64,000 bases of DNA from SHXO01 sp964523885. GTDB taxonomy: Bacteria; Pseudomonadota; Gammaproteobacteria; Burkholderiales; SHXO01. Of the stretch, positions 52,101 to 61,164 are shown in pieces. Both the position numbers and the translations under genes were made by a program. The DNA lies in the NCBI GenBank assembly GCA_964523885.1, contig CAZFYX010000020.1:1-64000 (forward strand). The letters are read 5' to 3'. Numbering within the stretch: the first letter of the stretch is position 1; every line of letters starts with the position of its first letter. A model generated the notes under the pieces. The model ran no database searches. It was given only the letters and a program-made list of their open reading frames with translations, and had not been told where the DNA came from.

Positions 52101-53744
52101 CTACGCGTCGAACCGGGTGAGGACCTGGCCGGGGCCGTCTTCGAGGGAAAGGTAGTCGCGTCCGTCGTGCACCTGGACGCCGTTGACCCACACCCCGTGC
52201 ACCCCTTGCGGCCGACGGATCATGCGGGCGCCGCCGCCCGGCAGGTCGTGGCAGCGCTCCAGCGCTGAGATGCCCACTGTCGCCGGATCGAACAGCAGCA
52301 GGTCCGCCCAAGCACCCGGCTGGATGTGACCGCGTCCGGGAATGCGGTAACGCGCCGCCGGATGGGATGTCAGGCGCTGCACTCCCTCTTCGAGGCTGAA
52401 GGTGCCGGTCTCGCGTACCCAGTGGCGGAGGAAGTGCAGCCCGAAGCCCGCGTCGCACAGGAAGATCAGGTGCGCGCCGGCATCCGACAGCGCAAGCACG
52501 CCGGCCTCGTGCTGGAGCAGCGGCGCGACCCCCGCGTCGTTGTTCTGGAACAGCTTCGCGATCAGCGGGGTATCCAGCGGGAGGTCGAAGAAGAAGTCCA
52601 GCGGATCCTTGCCGGCGGCACGCGCCAGTTCGGTCACGGGGCGCTCGTCCACCTCGACCTTCGACCAGTCGCCGTAGAAGAGGATGCCCTTGCCGGGGTT
52701 GGCCAGGTTCTCGCGGAAGCGCGCGCGGAACGCCGGATCAGCATAGATGCGCGGCAGGTCCTCGGGCCGGCCTGCCTTCACCCGCTCGAACGCGTCATGC
52801 GAGTAGAGCAGGTAGGGGTTGCGCAGGGTGAAGTCGAAGGACAGCGGCTGGCAACTGGTGTGGATGTACACCTCGTGACCCCGCCTGCGCGCGGCCGCGC
52901 AGCGCTCGTAGTACCCCATCGCGACATCCGGGGCGGCATCGTTGTACATCGTGAGCACCGTGACCATGAACGCCGGGCGACCGGTTTCGGCCGCCAGTGC
53001 TTCCATGAACTCGGTGGTGGCGCGTGCGCCGGTGGCCATCACGAAGATGCCGCGACCGGCCTCGCGCAGCGGCTGTGCCAGCGCGTGCAGCTCGGCGTCC
53101 GGCGCGATGGTGGAGGGCATCGGGCGGCCGCCGTAACCGGCGTGGTTGGGCGAGAACGAGGAGGCGAACCCGATGGCGCCGGCCTGCATCGCCTCGCGCA
53201 CCATCGCCTGCATCCGTGCCAGCTCTTCCGGCGTCGCCTGCGCCCGCGTGGAAGCCTCTTCGCCCATCACGGCGGTGCGGATGGTGGAGTGCCCGGCCAG
53301 CGCTGCGACGTTGGCATAGGGCCGCACCCGGCGCAACTGCCCCAGGTACTCCGGGAAGGTCTCGAAGGACCAGCGCGTGCCGGTGAGCAGCGCATCGAGG
53401 TCCATGCCCTCGACCACCGAGAGGTTCTTGAGCATGGTCTCGCGCTGCGGCTGCGGGCAGGGCGCGATGCCGAAGCCGCAGTTGCCGATCACGGCAGTGG
53501 TCACGCCGAGCGACGGCGAAGGCGAGAGCGTGCGGTCCCAGGTGATCTGGGCGTCGTAGTGGGTGTGGACGTCGACGATGCCGGGCATCAGCGCCAGGCC
53601 GGCCGCATCGATGGTCTGCCGGGCAGGTGTGGTGCTACGGCCCACATCGACGATGCGGCCGTCACGGACCGCCACGTCGGCGGTGGTCGAGGGTGCCCCG
53701 GTCCCGTCGACGACCCGGGCGCCGCGAATGAGGAGATCGTTCAT
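52101..53744 (-). CDS. N-acyl-D-amino-acid deacylase family protein
   Basis: A 547-residue amidohydrolase-superfamily protein of the D-aminoacylase branch. It starts NDLLIRGARVVDGTGAPS, has the metal-binding GIVDVHTHYDAQITWDR, the IGNCGFGIAPC segment with the branch-typical cysteine, ALAGHSTIRTAVMG, and SDAGAHLIFLCDAG. It is about 35% similar by eye to the protein at 29137-30855 and is not a duplicate. The ATG at 53744 is assigned because it begins the family motif. It is embedded among the low-oxygen-type genes but has no obvious link to them. Confidence 0.85.
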   Translation of the reverse strand: MNDLLIRGARVVDGTGAPSTTADVAVRDGRIVDVGRSTTPARQTIDAAGLALMPGIVDVHTHYDAQITWDRTLSPSPSLGVTTAVIGNCGFGIAPCPQPQRETMLKNLSVVEGMDLDALLTGTRWSFETFPEYLGQLRRVRPYANVAALAGHSTIRTAVMGEEASTRAQATPEELARMQAMVREAMQAGAIGFASSFSPNHAGYGGRPMPSTIAPDAELHALAQPLREAGRGIFVMATGARATTEFMEALAAETGRPAFMVTVLTMYNDAAPDVAMGYYERCAAARRRGHEVYIHTSCQPLSFDFTLRNPYLLYSHDAFERVKAGRPEDLPRIYADPAFRARFRENLANPGKGILFYGDWSKVEVDERPVTELARAAGKDPLDFFFDLPLDTPLIAKLFQNNDAGVAPLLQHEAGVLALSDAGAHLIFLCDAGFGLHFLRHWVRETGTFSLEEGVQRLTSHPAARYRIPGRGHIQPGAWADLLLFDPATVGISALERCHDLPGGGARMIRRPQGVHGVWVNGVQVHDGRDYLSLEDGPGQVLTRFDA

Positions 53745-53811
53745 GCGGCAAGCGTATCACGCACCGCGCGCGGCATCCCGGTGGCGGAAACGAACGACTT
53801 CCCGCTGACTG

Positions 53812-54060
53812 CTAGTCCCAGGCGAACAGTCGCCGCAGCTCGTCCTCGGCGTCGAGCCAGTCCTGCAGCTCGTTGCCGGGCGCGAAGCCGCGCTTCTCGG
53901 CGCGGTAGTAGGCGCCCTCCGCAACCATCCGTTGGCGGCGCTCGGGCGTGAGCTTGCCGCCGTCGAGCTCGTCCAGCATCTCCGCCGTCTGCGCGGCGAG
54001 CAGTTCCTGACCCTTGCGTCCGCGGTGCAACATCGCGCGCTTGCCCTGGACCGTTGCCAT
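53812..54060 (-). CDS. DUF2934 protein
   Basis: An 82-residue protein with the DUF2934 core AEGAYYRAEKRGFAPGNELQ followed by WLDAEDELRRLF at the C-terminus. The N-terminus is basic (ATVQGKRAMLHRGRKG). The function is unknown; these small proteins are often found in stress-type and low-oxygen clusters. The ATG is at 54060. An FNR-type dyad lies 59-72 bases upstream, close to the position expected for activation. Confidence 0.83.
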   Translation of the reverse strand: MATVQGKRAMLHRGRKGQELLAAQTAEMLDELDGGKLTPERRQRMVAEGAYYRAEKRGFAPGNELQDWLDAEDELRRLFAWD

Positions 54061-54118
54061 GAAAGTGGCCCTCCCCCGATGAATCCGACCAGCATGATCG
54101 CTCCGGCGCACAGCCGTA

Positions 54119-54132
54119 TTGATGCCGGTCAA
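54119..54132. promoter_or_regulatory. FNR/Anr-type dyad upstream of the DUF2934 gene
   Basis: TTGATGCCGGTCAA fits TTGAnnnnnnTCAA. It is centred 65 bases upstream of the DUF2934 ATG on the minus strand, and downstream of the PPDK-like gene's end. Confidence 0.55.
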
Positions 54133-54199
54133 CCCGCATGCTGAGATGGCGATCATGAGCTCCGGTTGCGATCCGGATGCGGTGGTTCCTGCATGGAAG

Positions 54200-56551
54200 C
54201 TAGCAGGACTTCCGCCCTTCCCGCGCCAGCGCATCACGGGTCAGACCTGCCAGCGCGATCAGCTCTTCGTGCAGCTCGAACCACACGGTGTGATAGCTGT
54301 CGCTGATGATCCGCGCGACGTAGGCGCGATCCCCGCCTGCGACGCGCGCGGCGGCGCGGCCCAGCCGCTCGGCATATCCCCCCAGCCGGGTCGACAGCGC
54401 GGCCAGCCGGGCCAGGACCGGTGCGGCCTTGCCATGCAGATCCGCCAGCCGCTGCAGCACCTCGCGATCGTAAGCGGCATCCAGGTGGTCGTTGGACACG
54501 CCTGGACGCTTGAGCTGCCATGCCGTCATGATCTGCTTCAACTCGGCGTCGAAGACGCAGAAGTCCTCGTACAGTGCGACGACCGCGCTCGGATCCACGA
54601 GTGCGCGCTCGGCGGCCAGCAATGCCGCGAGCCGGGAGCGCCCCGCCGGCGTCAGCGTGAACGCGCGGCCGGACCGGGCACACCAGCCCAGCTCGCACAG
54701 CGGCAGGTAGAGCGCGACGGCGCTGTCCACGGACAGCGCGAGTGAATCGGCCAGGACCTCGGCGCTGGCCCGGCCCTTGAGTCCCGCCAGTCGCAGCAGC
54801 GCAAGCTCGGAATGGCTGGGCAGCGCACTCGGCGCCGCTGCCGGCGGCGCTCGCTGGGCCGGCGCAGCCAGCGCGTGCAGGCACGCCAGCAGTGCCGGGA
54901 GGCGGTGCCGCACGACGGCGCCGCGCACCCCCGCGGTCATCGCCGCCTGGATGCCGGCGTCGGTCTCGAGGATGTCGCCGCGCACCACCAGCCCGGGCAC
55001 CAGCGCCTCACGCCACGCTTCCCCTTGCGCGTCCAGGTCGAGCGTGTCTGCGGGTGCCTCGGCTGGTCGCAGCAGCTGCAGCGGCACCAGCGGCAGCGCC
55101 CATTCGATCAAGGTGCGCCGGTCGCCCGTGGCGGCTTCATCGGCACGGTCCACGGCGAGGTCGCCGCGCCAGATGCGGCCGCTCGCGCCGTCGAGCGTGA
55201 TGCACTGCCCGGCGAGCACGGTGACGGTGCCGGGCCCGCAGCCCACGACGCAGGGACGGCCGAGCTCGCGGCTGACGACTGCGGCGTGCGATGTGGAACC
55301 CCCTTGCTCGGTCACCAGCCCGGCAGCGGCGATGATGCCCTGCAGATCCTCCGGCGCGGTGGTCGGGCGCGCGAGGATCACGTCCTCGCCACGGTGCGCC
55401 CGGCGTTCGGCATCCTCCGGGTCGGTCACCACCACGCCACGCGCCACGCCGGGGCAGGCGGGCTCGCCGATCGCGAGCGGCTGCTGTCCCGCAGCCCGAG
55501 CGGCCAGTTCCAGCGCGGGCAGTTGCCGCACCTGGCCCGGGTCGAGCCGGTGCAGCGCTTCCTCCCTCGAAATCAGCCCCTGCTCGGCGAAGGCGACGGC
55601 CGCTCGCACTGCGGCCTGCGGTGCGCGCTTGGCCACGCGCGACTGCAGGAACCACAACCGGCCCGATTCGACGGTGAACTCGATGTCCTCGATGTCGCGC
55701 GCGTCGGCCTCCAGGACCGCTGCGCCGCGGATCAGTTCGTCGTGCACGTCGGGCATCTGCTCGCGCAGCCCGTCGAGCGGGCGCGGCGTGTAGTGGCCGG
55801 ATACGACGTCCTCGCCCTGCGCACCGCTGAGCCACTCGCCCCAGGCCGGTGGATCACCCGTGATGGGATTGCGGCTGAACAGCACCCCGGTGCCGGAGCG
55901 GGCATCGAGGTTGCCGAACACCATGGCCTGGACCATGACTGCCGTGCCGCCATCGTCCGGGAGCCCGCGGTTGCGCCGGTAGACCCGGGCCCTCGGCGAG
56001 TACCAGGAGTCGAACACCGCGGCGATGGCAGCGCGCAGCTGCACCCAGGGGTCCTCCGGCACGCTCTCCTTGCTCGCCCCGGGCACGACGCTGGCGTATT
56101 GCTCGATGAAGCGCTGCCGGGTGTCCTGTGCGAACGAGGCACTGCCGCTCTGCGCTGCAAGCGCGGCCTCCACCTCGGCATTGATGCCCAGGTTGAGGAT
56201 GGTGTCCATCATCCCGGGCATGCTCATCGGAGCGCCCGAGCGCACGGACACCAGCAAGGGGCATCGGGTCGCGCCGAAGCGCCGCCCGGTCCCCTCCTCG
56301 AGGACGGCGATGCGCGCCACGACCTGCGCCCACAGCGCATCGGGCAGAACCTTGCCGCCGTCGAAGTACTCGCGGCATGCATCGGTGGTCACCACGATGG
56401 CTGGCGGCACCCGCAGACCCAGTGCGCGCATCCGGTTGATGCTCCATGCCTTGCCGCCGATGTGCGCAGGCGGCAGGGTGCAGGTGCCGTCCACCACGGC
56501 CACGAGTGGGGCGGAGGCGCCGGCGTCCTGGCTTGATCGCAGTTGTTCCAC
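54200..56551 (-). CDS. PPDK-like protein, without the PEP-binding barrel
   Basis: A 783-residue protein. The N-terminal region (about 20-310) is the ATP-grasp domain of pyruvate phosphate dikinase / PEP synthase: GGKAWSINRMRALGLRVPP, VSVRSGAPMSMPGMMDTILN, GVLFSRNPITG and FLQSR. The phospho-carrier domain (about 350-470) has the swivelling histidine His422 in GGSTSHAAVVSRELG. The PEP/pyruvate TIM barrel is absent. In its place are about 240 residues with a winged-helix-like part and helices (DSYHTVWFELHEELIALAG). The GTG at 56551 lies five bases after the stop of the partner gene, with no clear ribosome-binding site of its own, so translation is probably coupled. The acceptor is unknown. Confidence 0.8.
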   Translation of the reverse strand: MEQLRSSQDAGASAPLVAVVDGTCTLPPAHIGGKAWSINRMRALGLRVPPAIVVTTDACREYFDGGKVLPDALWAQVVARIAVLEEGTGRRFGATRCPLLVSVRSGAPMSMPGMMDTILNLGINAEVEAALAAQSGSASFAQDTRQRFIEQYASVVPGASKESVPEDPWVQLRAAIAAVFDSWYSPRARVYRRNRGLPDDGGTAVMVQAMVFGNLDARSGTGVLFSRNPITGDPPAWGEWLSGAQGEDVVSGHYTPRPLDGLREQMPDVHDELIRGAAVLEADARDIEDIEFTVESGRLWFLQSRVAKRAPQAAVRAAVAFAEQGLISREEALHRLDPGQVRQLPALELAARAAGQQPLAIGEPACPGVARGVVVTDPEDAERRAHRGEDVILARPTTAPEDLQGIIAAAGLVTEQGGSTSHAAVVSRELGRPCVVGCGPGTVTVLAGQCITLDGASGRIWRGDLAVDRADEAATGDRRTLIEWALPLVPLQLLRPAEAPADTLDLDAQGEAWREALVPGLVVRGDILETDAGIQAAMTAGVRGAVVRHRLPALLACLHALAAPAQRAPPAAAPSALPSHSELALLRLAGLKGRASAEVLADSLALSVDSAVALYLPLCELGWCARSGRAFTLTPAGRSRLAALLAAERALVDPSAVVALYEDFCVFDAELKQIMTAWQLKRPGVSNDHLDAAYDREVLQRLADLHGKAAPVLARLAALSTRLGGYAERLGRAAARVAGGDRAYVARIISDSYHTVWFELHEELIALAGLTRDALAREGRKSC

Positions 56552-56556
56552 GCTGC

Positions 56557-58290
56557 TCAGTGGACGGTCACCGTCCCGGTGTTGCCATCGACCGTGACTA
56601 CGGCGCCGTCGGGGATGCGGCGCGTCGCCCCGGCCACCGACACCGCGGCCGGGATGCCGAGCTCGCGCGCGACGATCGCCGCGTGCGAGATCATCGCGCC
56701 GGTTTCGACCACCACCGCGCCGGCCGCGAGGAACAGCGGGCCCCACGCAGCATCGGTGGTCAGCGCGACGATGATCTCGCCCGGTTCCAGCCCCGTATCC
56801 TCGTCGAGCGACGTGATCACGCGGGCACGCCCCGTATGGCATCCCGGGGACACGCCCAGACCGGTGAGGCGCATGCCGGTCGGTGCGCTGTCGGCGCGCG
56901 CAGTCGAACGGTCCTTGAACATCGACAGGGCCGGGGCCTCGCCCTCGAACACGAACGGCGGCTCCTTGGCCCGCAGCATCTCGAGCCGGCTTGCGCGCGC
57001 CAGGATCGTGTCCTTCCATGGTGCAGGGTCGGCGACGAATCCATCTGCCTCCGCATCCGTCACCATCAGCACATGCTCCCAGCGCGCGAGGTGACCCCGG
57101 CTGACCAGGCGCTGGCCGAGCTCGAGCATGGCCCTGCGGCCCTCGTCGAAGAGGCGCGCACACAGCGCCTTGCTGCGTTCGCGCGCGGTCAGGTACTTCG
57201 CCGCCGCGCGTGCACCGGCCAGGAACTGGCCCTGCCCCTGCGCGTCTCCAGCCAAGCGCGCCGAGATGTCGGCGATCGCAGTCTCGCGCTCCGCGGCCCG
57301 CGCCGCAGCGCGGGTCCCGGGCGCTGCATCGTCCGGCACCTGTCGCGCGCGGTCCAGCATGCGCAGCGGGATCTCGGGATGCGTGCGCCACGTCGGCGAG
57401 CGTATCTCCCACACGCTGGGGCCGCTGAAGCCCCACCGGCGCACGAAGTCCTGCCAATGCAGCAGGAAGCGTTGCGCCTGCGGGTCGCTGGATGTGCGCA
57501 GGCGCTCCAGCGCCGCCTCGGCGCCCGCGTCGAATGCCGCGGACACTATGGCCGACGCGCGGATCTCCCGCGAGAGGTCCCAGAGTTGGAGTGGCTGCTC
57601 GGCGGAGTCGATGTCCCCGATCCCCGCGGTCACCTTTCCGGCCAGTTCGGGGGCGCCGGCAGCCGCGCAGATCTGGGCGATGAAGCTCACCAGCACGTTC
57701 GAGCCGTACGAGTCGAGGACGTGCTGGCCGAACAGGGGCCGGCCCAGCCTCGTCCGGCTGCGAAAGTAGGCGAGCAACGCTGCCTCCGACAGCGCCTCGA
57801 GGGCGGGGCGGTTCGCACACATCTCGTCGATCTGCTGTTCCAGTGCGTCGACGAGAGGCTTGGGGTCAACCGTGAAGAGCGACTCCAGCCACCGGCCTGC
57901 TGCCGCCTTGCGCTCCGGGTTGACGTCGCGTGGATCCGGCCGGTAAGGCGGCGCATCGGGATAGTCGCCGAACAGCGATCGGTCCATCGCCTCGACGGTC
58001 AGCCCGGGGACACGAACCGCCATCACCCGCGTGACGGTCATGTTGATGTAGCAGTACCCGCCGAAGCAGGCGAGGATCTCGGGTTCGCCCTCGGGCCGGA
58101 ACTCCTCCGGTGTGAACACGCCGATCGAGCAGAACGCGTCGCGCCAGCCCGCCTCGAGCAGGAGGCGGCCGTACACCGTCCAGGTGAGGGGCGAGACGGC
58201 CTCGCCGAACACCTCGCCCACGTTGCCCCGGGTCCACGCCGGGAAGCGTTGGCTCGGGGCGTCGTCGCAGACCCAGATCTTCTCCGTCAT
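56557..58290 (-). CDS. PEP-utilising-enzyme-like protein with a His domain
   Basis: A 577-residue protein lacking an ATP-grasp domain. The first 460 residues are helical, with WGFSGPSVWEIRSPTWR in the middle. The C-terminal part (about 470-577) is the phospho-carrier domain with GAMISHAAIVARELGIPAA and its phosphorylatable histidine. It resembles the catalytic plus His parts of PEP synthase, rifampin phosphotransferase, or the large subunit of phenylphosphate synthase. It stands directly before the PPDK-like gene, so together they could make a two-part phosphotransferase. CCGGAGCACACGC precedes the ATG at 58290. It lies 102 bases after the PhnD-like gene. Confidence 0.78.
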   Translation of the reverse strand: MTEKIWVCDDAPSQRFPAWTRGNVGEVFGEAVSPLTWTVYGRLLLEAGWRDAFCSIGVFTPEEFRPEGEPEILACFGGYCYINMTVTRVMAVRVPGLTVEAMDRSLFGDYPDAPPYRPDPRDVNPERKAAAGRWLESLFTVDPKPLVDALEQQIDEMCANRPALEALSEAALLAYFRSRTRLGRPLFGQHVLDSYGSNVLVSFIAQICAAAGAPELAGKVTAGIGDIDSAEQPLQLWDLSREIRASAIVSAAFDAGAEAALERLRTSSDPQAQRFLLHWQDFVRRWGFSGPSVWEIRSPTWRTHPEIPLRMLDRARQVPDDAAPGTRAAARAAERETAIADISARLAGDAQGQGQFLAGARAAAKYLTARERSKALCARLFDEGRRAMLELGQRLVSRGHLARWEHVLMVTDAEADGFVADPAPWKDTILARASRLEMLRAKEPPFVFEGEAPALSMFKDRSTARADSAPTGMRLTGLGVSPGCHTGRARVITSLDEDTGLEPGEIIVALTTDAAWGPLFLAAGAVVVETGAMISHAAIVARELGIPAAVSVAGATRRIPDGAVVTVDGNTGTVTVH

Positions 58291-58392
58291 GCGTGTGCTC
58301 CGGATATGGTCGATGCACCGTGCCGCGGGCCGGCAGCACGCATGGTTGCGCCGTCGCGGGCCGCATCGTGCCCTGCGGCGATGCAGTCGAGG

Positions 58393-59256
58393 CTACTTCA
58401 GCTTGCTGAGGTCCAGGTTGAGCACCTTGGCGGTGTCGCGGACGACATCGTAGGAGGAATCCTCCACCGGCACCCAGCGCTTGATGCTGAGGTTGGGTCC
58501 CCACGGCAGGTCATGCATCCCGGCGAAGGCCGCGCGCAGCCTGGCTTTCAACTCGGCCGGAAGGTCCTGGCGATACACCACCGGTGCGCCGGGAATGGCC
58601 TCGGAGGTCCACACGATGACCACGTCCTCCTTCTTCAGCATGCCGCGGGCAAACGCCGGCTCGAGCAGCGCATCGGCGACCGCCGCCGCATCCACCTTGC
58701 CGTTCTGGACCGCGATGGCGCTCGCGTCGTGACCACCGGAGAAGATGACACGGGAGAACATCCTGTCGGGATCGAGGCCTGCCTTGATGAGGCCCGCCTT
58801 GGGGAACAGATGCCCCGAGGTGGAACTGGGGTCGACGAATGCGAAGGTCTTGCCGTTGAGGTCCCTGAGGCTGCCGATTGCGTGATCGCGGCGGGCGATG
58901 ATGACCGAGTGGTAGGTCGCGCCTTGCCGGGTGGTCTCCATCAGGGCGAAGGCATCCACGCCCGCCACCTTGTTGGCGAGGACGTAGGAGAAGGGCCCGA
59001 GCAGCGCCACATCGAGCTTCTTGGAGCGCAAGGCTTCGATCACGCCGTTGTAGTCGGTGGCGACGAAGGGTTTGACCTCCATCTGCAGCGCGGCCTGGAG
59101 CTGGTCGAGCAGGGCGCGGTTGTCGCTGATGACCACACGCGGATCCTCGCTGGGGACCAGACCGAGGTTGAGCACCTCCGCACCGTGCGCGGTGCCGGCG
59201 AGCAGCACGGCCAAGCCGATACCGAGCGTGATCAGGCGACGCGTGATCCGTAGCAT
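58393..59256 (-). CDS. Orphan PhnD-like binding protein
   Basis: A 287-residue periplasmic binding protein of the phosphate/phosphite/phosphonate type. It has a signal peptide ending near AHGAE and LNLGLVPSEDPRVVISDNRAL. VALLGPFSYVLANKVAG, FVDPSSTSGHLFPKAGLI and FSGGHDASAIAVQNGKVDAA are conserved motifs of PhnD relatives. No PhnC or PhnE genes are present. GGAGGAAATTC precedes the ATG at 59256. It is probably first in an operon with the two PEP-utilising-enzyme genes, behind an FNR-type dyad. The ligand could be a phosphorus oxyanion, but that is not shown. Confidence 0.85.
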   Translation of the reverse strand: MLRITRRLITLGIGLAVLLAGTAHGAEVLNLGLVPSEDPRVVISDNRALLDQLQAALQMEVKPFVATDYNGVIEALRSKKLDVALLGPFSYVLANKVAGVDAFALMETTRQGATYHSVIIARRDHAIGSLRDLNGKTFAFVDPSSTSGHLFPKAGLIKAGLDPDRMFSRVIFSGGHDASAIAVQNGKVDAAAVADALLEPAFARGMLKKEDVVIVWTSEAIPGAPVVYRQDLPAELKARLRAAFAGMHDLPWGPNLSIKRWVPVEDSSYDVVRDTAKVLNLDLSKLK

Positions 59257-59313
59257 GAATTTCCTCCGTGATTGTCTCCATGCATATCCTGCTTGCGGTC
59301 CGGGGCGCCGGTA

Positions 59314-59327
59314 TTGACGGAGGTCAA
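59314..59327. promoter_or_regulatory. FNR/Anr-type dyad between PhnD-like and MFS genes
   Basis: TTGACGGAGGTCAA fits TTGAnnnnnnTCAA. It is centred 64 bases upstream of the PhnD-like ATG (minus strand) and 86 bases upstream of the MFS ATG (plus strand), so it may serve either or both. Confidence 0.6.
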
Positions 59328-59406
59328 CCATGCGCAAGCCGGCCAGCCCGGGCGCCGGCACGAGTTGCGCTGCAGCGGCGCAGCTTTCCATCCGGATCCC
59401 GCGCAC

Positions 59407-60825
59407 ATGCCGCATACGGACATCCCGCACCGCCTCGACGCGCTGCCCTGGTCGCGCTGGCACTGGCGCGTGGTCGTGGCGCTGGGCATCACCTGGATCC
59501 TCGACGGCCTCGAGGTCACCCTGGTGGGGGCGATCGGCCCGGTGCTGGAGCGACCCGAGACCTTGGCCCTGAGCGCCGCGGAGATCGGCCTGGCGGCCTC
59601 GGCCTACATCGGCGGCGCCGTGCTCGGTGCCCTGGGCTTCGGCCGCCTTGCCGATCGGCATGGGCGCAGGCGGCTCTTCCTGGTGACACTCGTGGTCTAC
59701 CTCGCCGCCACGCTGGCTACCGCGTTCACCTGGAGCTTCGCGAGCTTCGTCGTGTGCCGCTTCTTCACCGGTGTGGGGATCGGCGGCGAGTACGCTGCGA
59801 TCAACTCGGCGATCGACGAGCTGGTGCCGGCGCGCCTGCGCGGGCGAGTCAGCCTGGCGATCAACGGCAGCTTCTGGGTCGGCGCGGCGCTGGGCGCGGG
59901 CGTGGCACTGCTGCTGCTCGACGAGCGTGTGCTGGGACCCGAGCTGGGCTGGCGCGCCGCGTTCGCGCTGGGTGCGCTGATGGGCGTCGCGATCCTGCTG
60001 GTGCGCCGCGACCTGCCGGAGAGCCCGCGCTGGCTGATCACGCATGGCCACGCCGATGCGGCCGAGCGCGTGATGAAGCGCATCGAGGCCGAGGTTCGAC
60101 GCACCCACGGGCCGCTGCCGGCGGCGACCGGGACCACGGCGGTCGGGCTGCGTCCGGCCCCGGGGCTCACCGAGATCCTCGGCGTGCTGGTCAGGCGGCA
60201 CCGCTCGCGCGCGGTGCTGGGCTTCTCGCTGATGGTCGCGCAGGCGTTCTTCTACAACGCGATCTTCTTCACCTACGCGCTGGTCCTGACCCGCTTCTAC
60301 GGCATTCCGGACCAGTCCGTGGCCCTGTTCATCATTCCGTTCGCGCTCGGCAATTTCCTCGGACCGCTCCTGCTCGGCCCGGTGTTCGACCGGGTCGGCC
60401 GCCGCGTGATGATCGCGGCGACCTACGGGCTGTCCGGTGTCGCTCTCGCGCTCACCGCATATGCCTTCCTGCAAGGCTGGCTCGATGCGCTGACGCAGAC
60501 GCTGGCCTGGTCGCTGGTGTTCTTCCTCGCTTCCGCGGCGGCGAGCTCTGCCTACCTCACGGTGAGCGAAGTCTTCCCGCTGGAGATGCGGGCGCTGTCC
60601 ATCGCGCTGTTCTATGCCGTGGGCACGGGTGCGGGGGGATTCCTCGCGCCCGCGCTGTTCGGCGCGCTGATCGAGACGCAGAGCCGCGCGGCGGTGTCTG
60701 CGGGCTACGCGCTTGGTGCCGTGCTGGTGCTGGCGGCCGCCGTGGTGGCGTGGCGCCTGGGCGTGGATGCCGAGCGGCGCTCGCTCGAGTCAGTGGCCAC
60801 GCCGCTCACCGGCCGGGACCGCTGA
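59407..60825 (+). CDS. MFS transporter
   Basis: A 472-residue inner-membrane major facilitator of the sugar/aromatic-acid porter type. About 12 hydrophobic segments are visible. The loop 2-3 motif is GFGRLADRHGRRRL and the loop after helix 5 holds PESPRWLITHG. The second half begins at VLGFSLMVAQAFFYNAIFF, with GPVFDRVGRRVM as the mirrored motif. The ATG at 59407 gives a cytoplasmic start PHTDIPHRLDALPWSRWH. No substrate can be assigned. It diverges from the PhnD-like gene across the FNR-type dyad. Confidence 0.9.
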   Translation: MPHTDIPHRLDALPWSRWHWRVVVALGITWILDGLEVTLVGAIGPVLERPETLALSAAEIGLAASAYIGGAVLGALGFGRLADRHGRRRLFLVTLVVYLAATLATAFTWSFASFVVCRFFTGVGIGGEYAAINSAIDELVPARLRGRVSLAINGSFWVGAALGAGVALLLLDERVLGPELGWRAAFALGALMGVAILLVRRDLPESPRWLITHGHADAAERVMKRIEAEVRRTHGPLPAATGTTAVGLRPAPGLTEILGVLVRRHRSRAVLGFSLMVAQAFFYNAIFFTYALVLTRFYGIPDQSVALFIIPFALGNFLGPLLLGPVFDRVGRRVMIAATYGLSGVALALTAYAFLQGWLDALTQTLAWSLVFFLASAAASSAYLTVSEVFPLEMRALSIALFYAVGTGAGGFLAPALFGALIETQSRAAVSAGYALGAVLVLAAAVVAWRLGVDAERRSLESVATPLTGRDR

Positions 60826-60831
60826 GGCAGG

Positions 60832-61164
60832 TCAATCGTCGGAGGTGCGCGCCATGAGCACCCCATAACCCTTCTTCAGCGCTTCGGCGAACAGCACCTG
60901 GAACTGCTCCAGGCGCGGGAGCTCGTAGCGCACCGACCGGTCCGCGCGCGCCAGGCGCGCCGTGCGCGCGTCGATGGTCCGCTGCAACAGCTCGCCCACC
61001 AGATCGTGCGGGATGAAACCGGCTTCGTCTGCCGGAGCCTCGACGCCGAGGATCTGCAGCATGCGCACGGCGTTCGCGTTGCTCAGTGTCAGCTTGAGCC
61101 GGCTGGGCCGGTAGCCGCCGTGCGTGCGCACGGCCTGCGGCATGAGGTCGAAGTGGATCGTCAT
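60832..61164 (-). CDS. Uncharacterised protein, 110 residues
   Basis: A 110-residue soluble protein starting TIHFDLMPQAVRTHGGYRPS. It contains KLTLSNANAVRMLQILGVEA and LVGELLQRTIDARTARLARA, an amphipathic helical pattern. I do not recognise the family and see no signal peptide. The ribosome-binding region before 61164 is weak (GGTGCGGCGCG). It converges with the MFS gene seven bases away and diverges from the beta-propeller gene. Restricted distribution would be my guess. Confidence 0.6.
   Translation of the reverse strand: MTIHFDLMPQAVRTHGGYRPSRLKLTLSNANAVRMLQILGVEAPADEAGFIPHDLVGELLQRTIDARTARLARADRSVRYELPRLEQFQVLFAEALKKGYGVLMARTSDD

Noticed and set aside
56557..58290. Calling the 577-residue protein a rifampin phosphotransferase
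   Set aside because: It lacks the ATP-grasp domain needed for that enzyme. Only the carrier-domain histidine is clear, so an antibiotic role cannot be supported.
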